Source: Pseudomonadales bacterium
GTDB lineage: Bacteria > Pseudomonadota > Gammaproteobacteria > Pseudomonadales > Pseudohongiellaceae
Length of the DNA: 64,000 bases
Direction: 5' to 3'
Assembly: GCA_024234395.1 (NCBI GenBank)
Contig: JACKOH010000002.1
Span: 1,853,249-1,917,248 of the forward strand
The translations under genes and the position numbers were made by a program. Position 1 is the first letter of the stretch, and the number at the start of each line of letters is the position of its first letter. The notes below the pieces were generated by a model. It was not told where the DNA came from, did no database searches, and saw only the letters and a list, made by a program, of their open reading frames with translations. Below, in pieces: positions 1 through 8,578 of the stretch.

Positions 1-2055
1 CGCCTGCCGGGCATGTTGTATGCGCGGATACTGCGCAGCCGTCTTCCCCACGCACGTATCGTGCGCATCGATACCAGCCGCGCCGAACAGCTTGCCGGAG
101 TGGTGTCGGTTATCACTCATGAAAACGCCCAGGTGGTATGGGGCGCCGGTTCGGTGTCAGGTGGCAGGCAGTATAACGACCCGGTCAAGGAAGCCACCCT
201 GCATCGCCGTTACATCTTCAACAACCCGGTGCGCTTCGTCGGCGAACCGATTGCGGCGGTGGCCGCTACCGACCGGCATATTGCCGAGCAGGCACTGAGC
301 CTGATCGAAGTGGAATATGAGGCGCTGCCCTTCGTGCTGGATCCGGAGGCTGCATTGCAGGAAAGTGCGGCAAAGGTGTGGCCGGAAGGCAACCTGGCGC
401 CGGATGCCGGTAATCGCTTTCAGCCCATGGTCACCCGGCGTGGCGAGATCGATGCCGGATTTGCCCAGGCCGACCGGGTTTTCGAGGACCGCTACAGCAC
501 CGCGTTTATTCATAATGCCCAGATGGAACCCCGCTGCGCCCTGGCGCACTGGGAGGGGGACCGGCTGACCCTGTATTCACCGACCCAGGGTATTTCCAAC
601 TGCCGTCACGACACCGCCCGTGACCTGGGGCTGGCCGATCACCAGGTGCGGGTTGTCTGCCAGTACATGGGCGGCGGTTTTGGAAACAAGAATCAGAATC
701 AGGATACCGACCTGATTGCCGCCACGCTGTCCCGGCGCAGCAGTGCCCCGGTGATGGTGGAATATTCCCGCAAGGAGGACTGGGTCCGTGTGCACGGCCG
801 CTGGCCCACCGTGCAGTATTACAAGATTGGCGTCACCAACGAAGGGACAGTGACCGCCATGCAGATGAACGCCTACAGTGGCATGGGACCTTACCGGAAA
901 AACTCCGGTGGTATCAGCGGGATGGACGGCTACGCCTGCGAGAATCTGGAACGGGTGATCTATCCGGTGTATACCAACCGCACCGTGTCCGGAAATTTCC
1001 GCGCACCCTCCGAGCCTCATGGTCACTTCGGAATTGAATCCATGATGGACGAGATCGCCTATCAGCTGGGCCTGGACCCGGTGGAATTTACGCTCCGGAA
1101 TATGCGGCGGCCAACCGAAGCCAGCCCCTTTACCAACTATTCACTGGATCAGTGTATCGCCCGCGGTGTGGAGCTGTTCGACTGGCCCAACCGGCGCCGC
1201 ACCAGTCCCGGATCCGATAACGGACCGCTGAAAAGGGGCGCAGGCTTTTCCTTCATGATGTTTCGGGCCGGCGTGGGATCCAGCAGCGCCATCGTCCGGG
1301 TTGATGGTGACCAGTCCTACACCCTTTATGTCGGGGTGACCGATATCGGCCCCGGCGCCAAGACCACCATGGGTATGATCGCGGCGGAAGAGCTCGGTGT
1401 GCCGCTGAGCCGGGTCGAGGTGGTATCCGGGGATACCGACCGGTGTCCTTACTCGGTGGGTGAGTCCGGCAGTCGCACTACCATCATGACCGGTTACGCG
1501 GTGGTGGAAGCCTGTCGCGATCTGAAGCGTCAGGTAGCACAAAAAGGATTCCCCTCTACCGGAGAGGTATTGATTGCATCGGCCACTCCCACTCCGACCA
1601 CCGACGGCAAAATACGCAACTGTTTCGCTGCTCATTTCTGCGAAGTGGAAGTGGATACCCGCCTCGGCACCAGCCAGGTGACGAAGTACGTTGCAGTGCA
1701 TGAATCCGGGCGCCTGATCAATCCGCAGACTGCCCGTGACCAGATTCGTGGTGCCACTATTCAGGGCATCGGCCAGGCGCTGCACGAAAACACCCTGTAC
1801 GACAGCAACACCGGACAACCGTTGACCTCCGGATACTACAGCGGTCGCCTGGCCACCCATCTGGATGTCCCGGATATCGAGGTGGAATTTATCGAAGTGG
1901 ATGACGGTTACGGACCGTTCGGCGCCAAGACGGCCGGGGAAGCGGGGATTATCCTGTCGCCGGCGGCAGTGGCCAACGCGGTCAGTAACGCCATCGGCCG
2001 GCGCATGAAGGACCTGCCCATCACCCGCAACCGGGTCCTGGAGGTGTTGTCATGA
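1..2055 (+). CDS. Molybdopterin-binding (large) subunit of a xanthine dehydrogenase/aldehyde oxidoreductase-family enzyme, 5' end cut by the window
   Basis: The frame is open from base 1 and reads through the first Met codon (base 13), so the true start lies upstream. The 684 visible residues cover the aldehyde oxidase/xanthine dehydrogenase hammerhead domain and most of the molybdenum-cofactor domain. A glycine-rich MGGGFGNKNQ segment lies near residue 222 and the family's catalytic Glu sits in a GAKTAGEAGI context near residue 647. Such subunits hydroxylate aldehydes or N-heterocycles at a Mo centre and pass electrons to Fe-S and FAD subunits. The gene overlaps the FAD-subunit gene by ATGA. 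The 2Fe-2S subunit is not in the window and may lie upstream. The substrate cannot be told; a PaoC/YagR-like aldehyde oxidoreductase is one option. The family is secure, the specificity open. Confidence 0.93.
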   Translation, partial: RLPGMLYARILRSRLPHARIVRIDTSRAEQLAGVVSVITHENAQVVWGAGSVSGGRQYNDPVKEATLHRRYIFNNPVRFVGEPIAAVAATDRHIAEQALSLIEVEYEALPFVLDPEAALQESAAKVWPEGNLAPDAGNRFQPMVTRRGEIDAGFAQADRVFEDRYSTAFIHNAQMEPRCALAHWEGDRLTLYSPTQGISNCRHDTARDLGLADHQVRVVCQYMGGGFGNKNQNQDTDLIAATLSRRSSAPVMVEYSRKEDWVRVHGRWPTVQYYKIGVTNEGTVTAMQMNAYSGMGPYRKNSGGISGMDGYACENLERVIYPVYTNRTVSGNFRAPSEPHGHFGIESMMDEIAYQLGLDPVEFTLRNMRRPTEASPFTNYSLDQCIARGVELFDWPNRRRTSPGSDNGPLKRGAGFSFMMFRAGVGSSSAIVRVDGDQSYTLYVGVTDIGPGAKTTMGMIAAEELGVPLSRVEVVSGDTDRCPYSVGESGSRTTIMTGYAVVEACRDLKRQVAQKGFPSTGEVLIASATPTPTTDGKIRNCFAAHFCEVEVDTRLGTSQVTKYVAVHESGRLINPQTARDQIRGATIQGIGQALHENTLYDSNTGQPLTSGYYSGRLATHLDVPDIEVEFIEVDDGYGPFGAKTAGEAGIILSPAAVANAVSNAIGRRMKDLPITRNRVLEVLS

Positions 2056-3050
2056 AACAGTTTCAGAACCTGAATGCCCGCAGTCTGCAGGAAGCGGTAG
2101 ACCTGGCACGCCAGGCAGGGACCCGGGGTCAGGTCAGCGCCTTTTCCGGTGGCGGAACCGACCTTCTGCAGCAGGTTAAGGATGGTACAGATCCGGCGGA
2201 TGTGCTGATTAACCTGCGCACGGTGGAGGGGGAGGATCAGGTCACTGAAGTGGCCGGGGGAATCCGGGTGGGCGGCCAGATTACCCTTACCGAACTCGCC
2301 TCCAACGAGCAGATCCGGCGCGATTATCCGGTACTGGCCGAGGCCGCCGCGGTAGTCGGTACGCCCCAGATCCGTAACGTCGGCACCCTGGCCGGAAATG
2401 TCACCCAGCGGCCCTGGTGCTGGTATTACCGTAATGGATTCAATTGCTACAAGGCCGGTGGCGACCGGTGTTACTCGGTGGTGGGTGAAAATCAGCTGCA
2501 TGCCATTTTTGGTGGTGGTCCCAGTTACATCGTCCATCCTTCCGACCTGGCTCCGGCGCTGGTTGCCCTCGGGGCCCGCTTCAACGTAATCGGGCCGGAG
2601 GGAGAACGCAGTCTTAACGCAGATCAGTTCTTTCAGTTGCCGGCCCGGAATCCCCGCTATGAGAACACCCTGGCGCGTGACGAATTACTGGCCAGCGTGG
2701 TACTGCCGACACCCCGACCCGGTGTGGTGAGTGCCTACCACAAGGTAATGGATCGCGCTGCCTGGACCCATGCGGTGGTCAGCGCGGCGGCCGTCCTGGA
2801 ACTGCGGGACGGTGTCTGTAACGACGCAGTGATCGTTCTGGGTGGCGTGGCGCCGATTCCATGGCCGGCCACCGAGGCGCAGGAGGTGCTCAGGGGGCGG
2901 CCGGTGACTGCCGAACTGGCGCGGCAGGCCGGTGAGGTGGCGGTCAGCGCGGCACAGCCGCTCAGCAGAAACGCTTACAAGGTACCGATGACCAGTGCCG
3001 TGATCGAACGGCTGGTGCTGGCGCTGGCGGACGGACAGACAGCGGTATGA
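2052..3050 (+). CDS. FAD-binding (medium) subunit of the molybdenum hydroxylase
   Basis: A 332-residue protein of the CoxM/XdhB/PaoB family. The N-terminal FAD-binding region shows SGGGTDLL (residues 32-39) and TLAGN (112-116), followed by a CO-dehydrogenase-flavoprotein C-terminal domain. Three cysteines (about 123, 132 and 140) lie just after the FAD motif, in the spacing that PaoB and 4-hydroxybenzoyl-CoA reductase beta subunits use for an extra 4Fe-4S cluster, so this subunit may carry one (inference from spacing). It would take electrons from the Mo/2Fe-2S subunits and reduce the final acceptor. The start codon overlaps the stop of the large-subunit gene (ATGA), and its own stop overlaps the next start, so the genes are probably translationally coupled. 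Confidence 0.93.
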   Translation: MKQFQNLNARSLQEAVDLARQAGTRGQVSAFSGGGTDLLQQVKDGTDPADVLINLRTVEGEDQVTEVAGGIRVGGQITLTELASNEQIRRDYPVLAEAAAVVGTPQIRNVGTLAGNVTQRPWCWYYRNGFNCYKAGGDRCYSVVGENQLHAIFGGGPSYIVHPSDLAPALVALGARFNVIGPEGERSLNADQFFQLPARNPRYENTLARDELLASVVLPTPRPGVVSAYHKVMDRAAWTHAVVSAAAVLELRDGVCNDAVIVLGGVAPIPWPATEAQEVLRGRPVTAELARQAGEVAVSAAQPLSRNAYKVPMTSAVIERLVLALADGQTAV

Positions 3051-3430
3051 AGCGACGCGATTTTTTGAAGTTACGTTCCAGTGGCGGTCAGCGCATCGTC
3101 ACCCTGTCCTGCGAACGGCTGTACATGGCAGTCGCTGATTGCCGTGCCGGCGCTGCAGCTGAAACAGCTTGCAACGACGAGGGCGGGGCCTGGTGGGCAG
3201 CGGAACCGCCGCGTCAGGTCAATCAGTACTCCGTAGCTCAGTTGTTCGATGAGCTGGGTCGGGAACTTGGCGATGCGGATGTGCTGGTACTGGAGGACCG
3301 GGACTGGCTGCAGGGCGATGAGTTTGTGCACGAGGTGGAGAATCTGCTGGCGGCAGTCCGGCGGCAGCGCGGCGAAATCCGCTATGCAATTACCGATTCA
3401 GGCAGAGTCAGGGAGCCGGGTGGGTCATGA
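3047..3430 (+). CDS. Uncharacterised 127-aa protein coupled to the molybdenum hydroxylase operon
   Basis: I do not recognise a family. The protein starts MKRRDFLKLRSSGG, which resembles the opening of a Tat signal but has no hydrophobic stretch after it, so it is probably cytoplasmic. The C-terminal half is acidic and looks helical, with a DADVLVLEDRDWL segment around residue 85. Four cysteines are present (about residues 25, 34, 43 and none later in the C-terminal half), without a clear metal motif. It overlaps both neighbours by four bases (ATGA at 3047-3050 and 3427-3430), so it is almost certainly expressed with the enzyme subunits. A role in cofactor insertion or enzyme maturation is possible but is inferred only from position. 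Confidence 0.7.
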   Translation: MKRRDFLKLRSSGGQRIVTLSCERLYMAVADCRAGAAAETACNDEGGAWWAAEPPRQVNQYSVAQLFDELGRELGDADVLVLEDRDWLQGDEFVHEVENLLAAVRRQRGEIRYAITDSGRVREPGGS

Positions 3431-3789
3431 AACGATCAGGCAGGCAAACACCGGAACGATTATTGAAGCGCAGTCTGATAGGAAAGTTGCTTCTGATCGT
3501 CATATTGCCGCTGATGAGCGTGGCCTGTGGACCTTCCATCGACAGGGATCAGGCCCTGCAGGAGCAGGTGGCCGCTGCCGTTGCCTCGGCCTCGGACCTG
3601 ACTGCAGAGGGACTGGTTTTCTCGGTGGAGGACGGTGTGGTTCAGGTGTCCGGCAGTCTCCGCTGCGAGGAATGCCCGGGACTGCAGACTCCCGCCGGTG
3701 CGGGCAGTATTCAGCAGAGCCTCGGTGCGGTGATCAGGGCGGTCCCAGGAGTCACCGGGGTGGACTTCCAGCTGCAGGAGTCCCGCTAG
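3427..3789 (+). CDS. Small BON-like lipoprotein
   Basis: The 120-residue product begins with a basic stretch and a hydrophobic segment ending in a lipobox-like LMSVAC-G near residue 34, so it should be exported and lipid-anchored. The mature part resembles one BON unit: an alpha-helical DQALQEQVAAAV segment, then a beta-rich segment (LVFSVEDGVVQVSGSL), then a helix and a VPGVTGVDFQL strand. BON domains are usually attached to membranes or bind phospholipid. An insertion with two Cys (RCEECPGL) interrupts the usual pattern. The gene is the last of the ATGA-coupled series. Its TAG stop (3787-3789) is the first three bases of the MITE-like element. Assignment as BON is by pattern and moderately sure. 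Confidence 0.65.
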   Translation: MKRSGRQTPERLLKRSLIGKLLLIVILPLMSVACGPSIDRDQALQEQVAAAVASASDLTAEGLVFSVEDGVVQVSGSLRCEECPGLQTPAGAGSIQQSLGAVIRAVPGVTGVDFQLQESR

Positions 3790-4054
3790 TGTCCTGTCCG
3801 GTTAATTCGTTGTATTTCAGAGCCTGCATAAAGCGCTGTAGTGAGGCGCGATCCGCAGGGAATACTGGTTGTATTTCCAAGGGTCGCAACGCTGCTACAG
3901 CGCTTTATGCAGGCTCCGGGAAGGCGTGCCAGCCAAGACCCCTGGCCGCGTTGCGCCTTTTGACAAGGGCTACGGCCATTGCCTGCAAGGCGCGCCTTGC
4001 CAGGAACCTTGGCTGGCACGCTGAAATGCGACGAATTAACCGGACAGGACACTA
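3787..4054. mobile_element. MITE-like palindromic element, 268 bp, 23-bp perfect terminal inverted repeats
   Basis: Bases 3787-3809 (TAGTGTCCTGTCCGGTTAAT...) are exactly the reverse complement of 4032-4054. Inside are two more perfect inverted repeats: 3820-3841 with 3895-3916 (22 bp) and 3924-3937 with 4008-4021 (14 bp). No ORF of convincing quality is present. The element begins with TA and ends with TA, as expected for insertion at a TA dinucleotide by an IS630/Tc1-type transposase; that assignment is inference. It sits exactly at the stop codon of the lipoprotein gene. If TA was duplicated, the pre-insertion sequence would also have read TAG, so the insertion left the protein unchanged. 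The same terminus reappears at the right edge of the window. Confidence 0.85.
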
Positions 4055-4102
4055 GCAGGGGTGGGGAAAACTGCTAAGTCTGCCAATCCGATCCCTAATC
4101 CT

Positions 4103-4570
4103 TCACTCCGCCAGTGGCCAGTAGACCTCGGTTTTCCAGTCCGCCGGATCGGGATGTTGGCCCGGATCGGTGATATACCATTCCCAGTTTTCTCCCAGGA
4201 CCTGATGGCCGTTGTTCCTGACCCACGATTCGATGACTGCATGGGTTTCCGGCAGGGATTCGTAGGTGCCGCCATGGGTGGCAACCGCGACTGCGCCGCC
4301 ATGCAGAAATCCGGCTTCCATTTCCCCTTCACCCGCAGCGGGTTCGTTGAGGGGCAGAACGGCATCGACCGTCCAGATGCCGAGACCGGTGCGGATGTAG
4401 CGGGCCATGGGATTGCCGGCAATGGCCAGCCCTTTCTGCATGCCATAGCCGAACAGTTTCTGAAAACACTCCGAATAAAACGCCTGCAGTTGAGTCGGAA
4501 CGACATCGCGGCGGATGTAGAGTATGGGTTGGGCATCAATTACCCGGACAGTTACCTCAGATGTAGACAT
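4103..4570 (-). CDS. GyrI-like/AraC effector-binding-domain protein
   Basis: A 155-residue single-domain protein matching the GyrI-like small-molecule-binding fold (SOUL/effector-binding type). It has a VRVIDAQPILYIRRDV beginning strand, a YSECFQKLFGYG helix, a central GNPMARYI..G strand, a DAVLPL strand, and a C-terminal WEWYITDPG near-terminal strand. Such stand-alone domains bind hydrophobic or cationic ligands and some hydrolyse or sequester them. There is no DNA-binding HTH. It lies 39 bp downstream of the alpha/beta hydrolase gene on the same strand and may be co-transcribed with it. The ligand is unknown. Confidence 0.8.
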   Translation of the reverse strand: MSTSEVTVRVIDAQPILYIRRDVVPTQLQAFYSECFQKLFGYGMQKGLAIAGNPMARYIRTGLGIWTVDAVLPLNEPAAGEGEMEAGFLHGGAVAVATHGGTYESLPETHAVIESWVRNNGHQVLGENWEWYITDPGQHPDPADWKTEVYWPLAE

Positions 4571-4609
4571 GGTGAATTTCTCTTATGTTCCTCCGACAGC
4601 CCGGCCGGG

Positions 4610-5515
4610 TTACCAGGAGCTCTTGCCCAGCAAACGAAATATCGCCACGATGGTCGCCTGGTATCCCCGCGACCCTTCCCGCACGAAGGCGCCATGCTCT
4701 TCCCTGTCAATCAGTTGCAGGTTGAGTGGATCGCCAGCCAGCACTGCCAGCGCCGGGTAATCGGGAACACTTTGCAGGGCAGTCTTGCCTTGTGTGATCT
4801 CCCGGGGAAGTGAAAGCGGGTAGCGGTAGGTGCTGACCACGTATTCCTGGGGAATGCCCCAGGGTAGCCACTTGAGCGGTGAAATCTGCCGGAAATTGTC
4901 CGGATGTTCGGCTACCGATCCGCCATTCAGTTTCTCCAGCAGCGGTTCCCCGCAGTAGATTTCACCAGAGGTGCCGATCGAATCGATCACTTCCGGGTTG
5001 ATGTAGGCATCCGCCATCACCAGCCCCATGGGTTCCACTTTTGCCGGAACATAAATTTCGCTGTCAGCCGGTAACTGTGAGCGCATTGCCAGCCAGGCGC
5101 CGAAATGGCCACCTGCGGAGTGCCCCACCACCACTGCACGGCTGGTGTCGATCGGATAATCCGCCGCAATCGCCTGCAGCTGGTCGAAGCCGTTGGCGAT
5201 GTCCAGCCAGGTGCCCGGCCAGCCACCGCCGACATCGGTGGCACCCCGGTACTGCATATTCCAGGCAGCGATGCCATTGTCAGTCATCACTTTGGCCATG
5301 GCCTGGTAGCTGCTCATGAGCCGCTCGTTGGAGCGCCAGCAACCGGCATGCAGAAACGTCACAACAGGGAAGGGGCCGTTTCCCTGCGGCAGATAGAGTT
5401 CGCCGTATTGCATCGGATCCGGGCCATAGGCGATTTTTGTCTGCGCGAAGGCAGTGAACGGTGAGCCGATTACGAGTAGCGCTAGGAGCAGGGTGTGAAA
5501 TCTTGGGGTTTTCAT
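4610..5515 (-). CDS. Secreted alpha/beta hydrolase (esterase/BD-FAE-like)
   Basis: The 301-residue precursor has a clear Sec signal (hydrophobic LLLALLVIGSPFTAFAQ, cleavage near residue 25). The mature part is an alpha/beta hydrolase: an oxyanion-region HAGCW segment (residues ~56-60, matching the HGGGW of this group), the nucleophile elbow GHSAGG around residue 135, and a late His (EEHGAF) as candidate catalytic base. This group includes carboxylesterases and kynurenine formamidase-like enzymes. Export argues against a role in tryptophan breakdown and for an ester substrate in the periplasm. It is the fourth gene of a leftward run with the M61 peptidase, GH88/105-like enzyme and LRR protein. 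Confidence 0.88.
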   Translation of the reverse strand: MKTPRFHTLLLALLVIGSPFTAFAQTKIAYGPDPMQYGELYLPQGNGPFPVVTFLHAGCWRSNERLMSSYQAMAKVMTDNGIAAWNMQYRGATDVGGGWPGTWLDIANGFDQLQAIAADYPIDTSRAVVVGHSAGGHFGAWLAMRSQLPADSEIYVPAKVEPMGLVMADAYINPEVIDSIGTSGEIYCGEPLLEKLNGGSVAEHPDNFRQISPLKWLPWGIPQEYVVSTYRYPLSLPREITQGKTALQSVPDYPALAVLAGDPLNLQLIDREEHGAFVREGSRGYQATIVAIFRLLGKSSW

Positions 5516-5614
5516 AAGTCTGGCCTTAATTGCGTTTATTCTGAGGAAACTGTGACTGGCGTAAGGTAGCGCTTCAGCCGCCGGCAGTCCACAGCGGGAA
5601 ACGAGATCCGGAAA

Positions 5615-6916
5615 TCAGGGATCTTCCAGGCGTCGGCCCGGACAGGCCGACCCGTTCAGGGCGGTCACCCGTAACAGGTTGATCCCCTTGCTGGCAAAGT
5701 CGTCCATCGCCTGGCAGGGCGTATAGGTGAAGCGCAGGTCCAACTCGTCACCGGGGCCGAGGCCGCGGTTGGCAAGCAGGGGACTGACATCGTAGATCGC
5801 CTCGTTACGCGCCAGGCCCAGTTCGCGGAGATTGGTCAGACCGGCCAGTGGATGCAGGTCGCCGAGGAGATTGTTTTCCAGACGCAGCACCGTGAGATTG
5901 GAGAGACCGGAGAGCGGGGTGAGATCGGATATCCGGTTATCGCTGAGGAACAGCGCCTCCAGCTGTGTCATACCGGCCAGCGGGCCGATATCGGAGATGG
6001 CGTTGCCATTCAGGCCCAGCTTGATCATGTCAGTCATCTCACTCAGGGCATGGATGTCGCTGATCCGATTATCGTGCAGCCACAGCAGCTTGAGCCGGGT
6101 CATGCCGTTCAGCGGCGAAGTATCGACAATCCGGTTGCCGTAAAGACGCAGGTGAGTGAGCTTGGTCAGGCCCCGCAGTGGTTCCAGATCGCTGATGTTC
6201 TGTAGGTGCACACGCAGATGACGCAGCTCGGTCAGGCCGCTGAGGGGAGACAGGTCGTCGACACCGTTGAACACCACGTTCGGATCGCGGCCATCGTCGA
6301 AGGCCAGATAATGCTGCAACTGATAAGGGTACAGGCCGTGCACCTGGAGCCGGGTCAGTTTTGTCAGTTCGCTCAGTAGACCGAGGTCTTCGATCGGGTT
6401 CTCGCTGATTATCAGCTCGGTGAGATTGGTCAGCCCCCGTAACGGGCCGATATCGCTGATCCAGTTGGTATGCAGGTTTAACAGTTGCAGATTGGTCAGT
6501 TCGGCAAGTGGCCCGATATCCGTGACCAATCGGTTGATAATGCTGAGACTGGTCAGACCGGTCAGATTCTGAATCCCGGCCAGATCCTCGAACGGCCGAT
6601 CCGGTGAGGGTCTCAGAGTCCCCCCATAAACGACCCGTTCAATACGGGTGGGCACGATCAGTTCAGTAAGACGTGAAGCCACCTCACAAGTCAGAGGCTG
6701 CTGTGTATTCAATGCCAGCGCTTCGCGGACCACGGTTTCGAGATCCGGATCGGCAAAGGTCACCAGAGCGGAATCAGGATAATCTCTGCAGTGCGCATCG
6801 GGTGCCACGACCGGCTGCGATTGAGCGGCAACGGCACCCGGGACCAGCGGCAGCAGGAGGGTACTCAGCACCGTGCCCATCAGCGCTGGGCGTGAAATTC
6901 TGGTCAGGCTCTTCAT
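5615..6916 (-). CDS. Secreted leucine-rich repeat protein (internalin-like repeats)
   Basis: The 433-residue protein has a Sec signal (cleavage near residue 31, VAAQS) and about ten 22-residue leucine-rich repeats of the bacterial LxxLxxLxxLxLxxNxIxDIxPL type (for example LTNLQLLNLHTNWISDIGPL) spanning residues ~110-395. A capping segment with Cys pairs lies at each end (Cys near 43 and 77, Cys near 403 and 425). No LPXTG or membrane anchor is present, so it is probably periplasmic or released. Such repeats form a curved binding surface for protein or glycan. The start has an upstream GAGGA. Only 10 bp separate it from the GH88/105 gene, so the two are likely translated from one message. Confidence 0.9.
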   Translation of the reverse strand: MKSLTRISRPALMGTVLSTLLLPLVPGAVAAQSQPVVAPDAHCRDYPDSALVTFADPDLETVVREALALNTQQPLTCEVASRLTELIVPTRIERVVYGGTLRPSPDRPFEDLAGIQNLTGLTSLSIINRLVTDIGPLAELTNLQLLNLHTNWISDIGPLRGLTNLTELIISENPIEDLGLLSELTKLTRLQVHGLYPYQLQHYLAFDDGRDPNVVFNGVDDLSPLSGLTELRHLRVHLQNISDLEPLRGLTKLTHLRLYGNRIVDTSPLNGMTRLKLLWLHDNRISDIHALSEMTDMIKLGLNGNAISDIGPLAGMTQLEALFLSDNRISDLTPLSGLSNLTVLRLENNLLGDLHPLAGLTNLRELGLARNEAIYDVSPLLANRGLGPGDELDLRFTYTPCQAMDDFASKGINLLRVTALNGSACPGRRLEDP

Positions 6917-6926
6917 TGCGGGGTCC

Positions 6927-8483
6927 TCAATCGATCGCCATCATTTCCACTGCCAGGTTCATGACCATTCCGCCGGCCCGGTCATCGCGATCCAGAATAG
7001 CCAACCGGTCTAGGTAGGCCTCCAGTGAATCCAGCTTGCCAGTGCTGGTGCACACGTCGATGAACACACCATCGAAGCCGGTTCTTACCTGCACTGCCTG
7101 CCAGATTTTATCCAGTACCGGCTGGTAGATGTCTGTCGCCAGCCAGCCACGATCGAGGCCGCGTTTGATGGCGATTCCTAACATTGCGGTAGCCGACAGT
7201 TCAGCGAAAGAGCCGGGTACATCGATCACCTGTCGCCACAGTCCGTCCGCGCGTTGCCATGCACGCAGGCTTTCCAGGTGAGCCAGGTAGGCATTCATCA
7301 GCTGCGGGTAGGCTGGATGAGATTGCGGAAAATCACTCAGCACCAGGGCCAGTCCCAGGACCGGAAAAGCATTGCCCCGACCCCAGGCCACGTCAGCAAG
7401 TGGAGAATGCCGATACAGGCCATCCGTGCGCAGTAGAAGTCGCTGCATAAACCGCACATGCCGCGCGACCATGTCGAAGTAGGTGTCGTTACCAGTTAGC
7501 TTTCCCGCCCTGGTTAGCAGTGGTGGTGCCATGAACACGGCATCGCTCATTTCGTAATGGAACGGCATGGCGTCAAGCAGATCACCCTGCTCATCAAAAG
7601 CCAGGTCCGCCGCTTTCACGGTCAGCTCCAGCGCCTCGGGGTTACCGGTCCGCTCAGCATATTCCGCGAACACCAGCTGCCCGGCCAGTACCGAAGAACT
7701 GTCGATTGCAATGTCCAGCCCGGCCAGGTAGGGCGCCAGCAGCTGCTGCACATCATCCACTTCGCCGAGACGCAGGCGACCGATCAGTCCCATACCCGGC
7801 ACATAGGCCGGGGTACTGAAATCGTGCCCGTACTGTGAGGCGAGTTGCCGGGCCAGCTGAGCCGGCGAGCGGGATAATCGACGCTGGATTTCCAGGCGGG
7901 CGGGAGACCGCTCCAGCTCACTGAAGCGGTTCAGAAGGGCAGTGCTCAGTGGATCATTTGTCGGCAACAGCACCGGCACAGTGCCGATGCCTGCCAGTGG
8001 AGACTGTTCCGCGGCGACTTCGAATTCCTCGCTGCCGGGACCGTCGGCAATGATCAGGTCGGGAGCCTGTACACCAAGCCAGCGCCACAGTGCATGGGCA
8101 ACCGGCTGCTCGGCATAGGCGCGCCCGGTGGGAGGGAACTGAAGCTGTTCGGCTTCCGGATTGGCGGATGGAATGACGATCAGGTTGACCATTCTGTCAG
8201 CCGCCGGCAGCTGGCCGTACTGATTGAGGATAGTACGGGCCCGTTCGCTAGAGGCGAGGCTGTCTTCGCTGTCGTCGTCATCGCTACCGCTGCCGTTTCC
8301 CCGCAGCCCCGCCAGGACAACAACGGTCCTGGCCGATTGCGGCCCGGCGTCGACTCCGTAAGCCCGGATCAGTTGGCGACCGCCAGTGAGTCCCACTTCC
8401 CATTCCCGGACCTGTGCCTGGGATGCGGCGCCATGAAGCAATAAAATTGCCAATAACACGACGGAATTAAATCGAATGGTCAT
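6927..8483 (-). CDS. Exported GH88/GH105-type hydrolase with an M14-like N-terminal region
   Basis: I start at ATG 8483 because MTIRFNSVVLLAILLLHGAA is a clean signal peptide; an in-frame TTG lies 12 bases upstream. Residues ~230-515 match unsaturated glycuronyl hydrolases of the YteR group: a MSDAVFMAPPLL segment holding the likely catalytic Asp (~314), WGRGNAF (~367-373), and a DGLWRQ motif. These enzymes cleave unsaturated uronic acid from lyase products. Residues ~50-180 resemble an M14 carboxypeptidase fold (VVLAGLRGNG, VIPSANPEA, PDLIIADGPG), but the zinc-binding His/Glu positions are not conserved, so this part is probably non-catalytic. The fusion assignment is inference. It lies directly upstream of the LRR gene. 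Confidence 0.75.
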   Translation of the reverse strand: MTIRFNSVVLLAILLLHGAASQAQVREWEVGLTGGRQLIRAYGVDAGPQSARTVVVLAGLRGNGSGSDDDDSEDSLASSERARTILNQYGQLPAADRMVNLIVIPSANPEAEQLQFPPTGRAYAEQPVAHALWRWLGVQAPDLIIADGPGSEEFEVAAEQSPLAGIGTVPVLLPTNDPLSTALLNRFSELERSPARLEIQRRLSRSPAQLARQLASQYGHDFSTPAYVPGMGLIGRLRLGEVDDVQQLLAPYLAGLDIAIDSSSVLAGQLVFAEYAERTGNPEALELTVKAADLAFDEQGDLLDAMPFHYEMSDAVFMAPPLLTRAGKLTGNDTYFDMVARHVRFMQRLLLRTDGLYRHSPLADVAWGRGNAFPVLGLALVLSDFPQSHPAYPQLMNAYLAHLESLRAWQRADGLWRQVIDVPGSFAELSATAMLGIAIKRGLDRGWLATDIYQPVLDKIWQAVQVRTGFDGVFIDVCTSTGKLDSLEAYLDRLAILDRDDRAGGMVMNLAVEMMAID

Positions 8484-8578
8484 AGGAAGCCCCAACTGCT
8501 TGTAGTTTTTATTACAGGAACTTTATTCAGCAAAAAACACTATCACAAAGCTGCGGAAATGGCACGAGCGCCCTGGGG

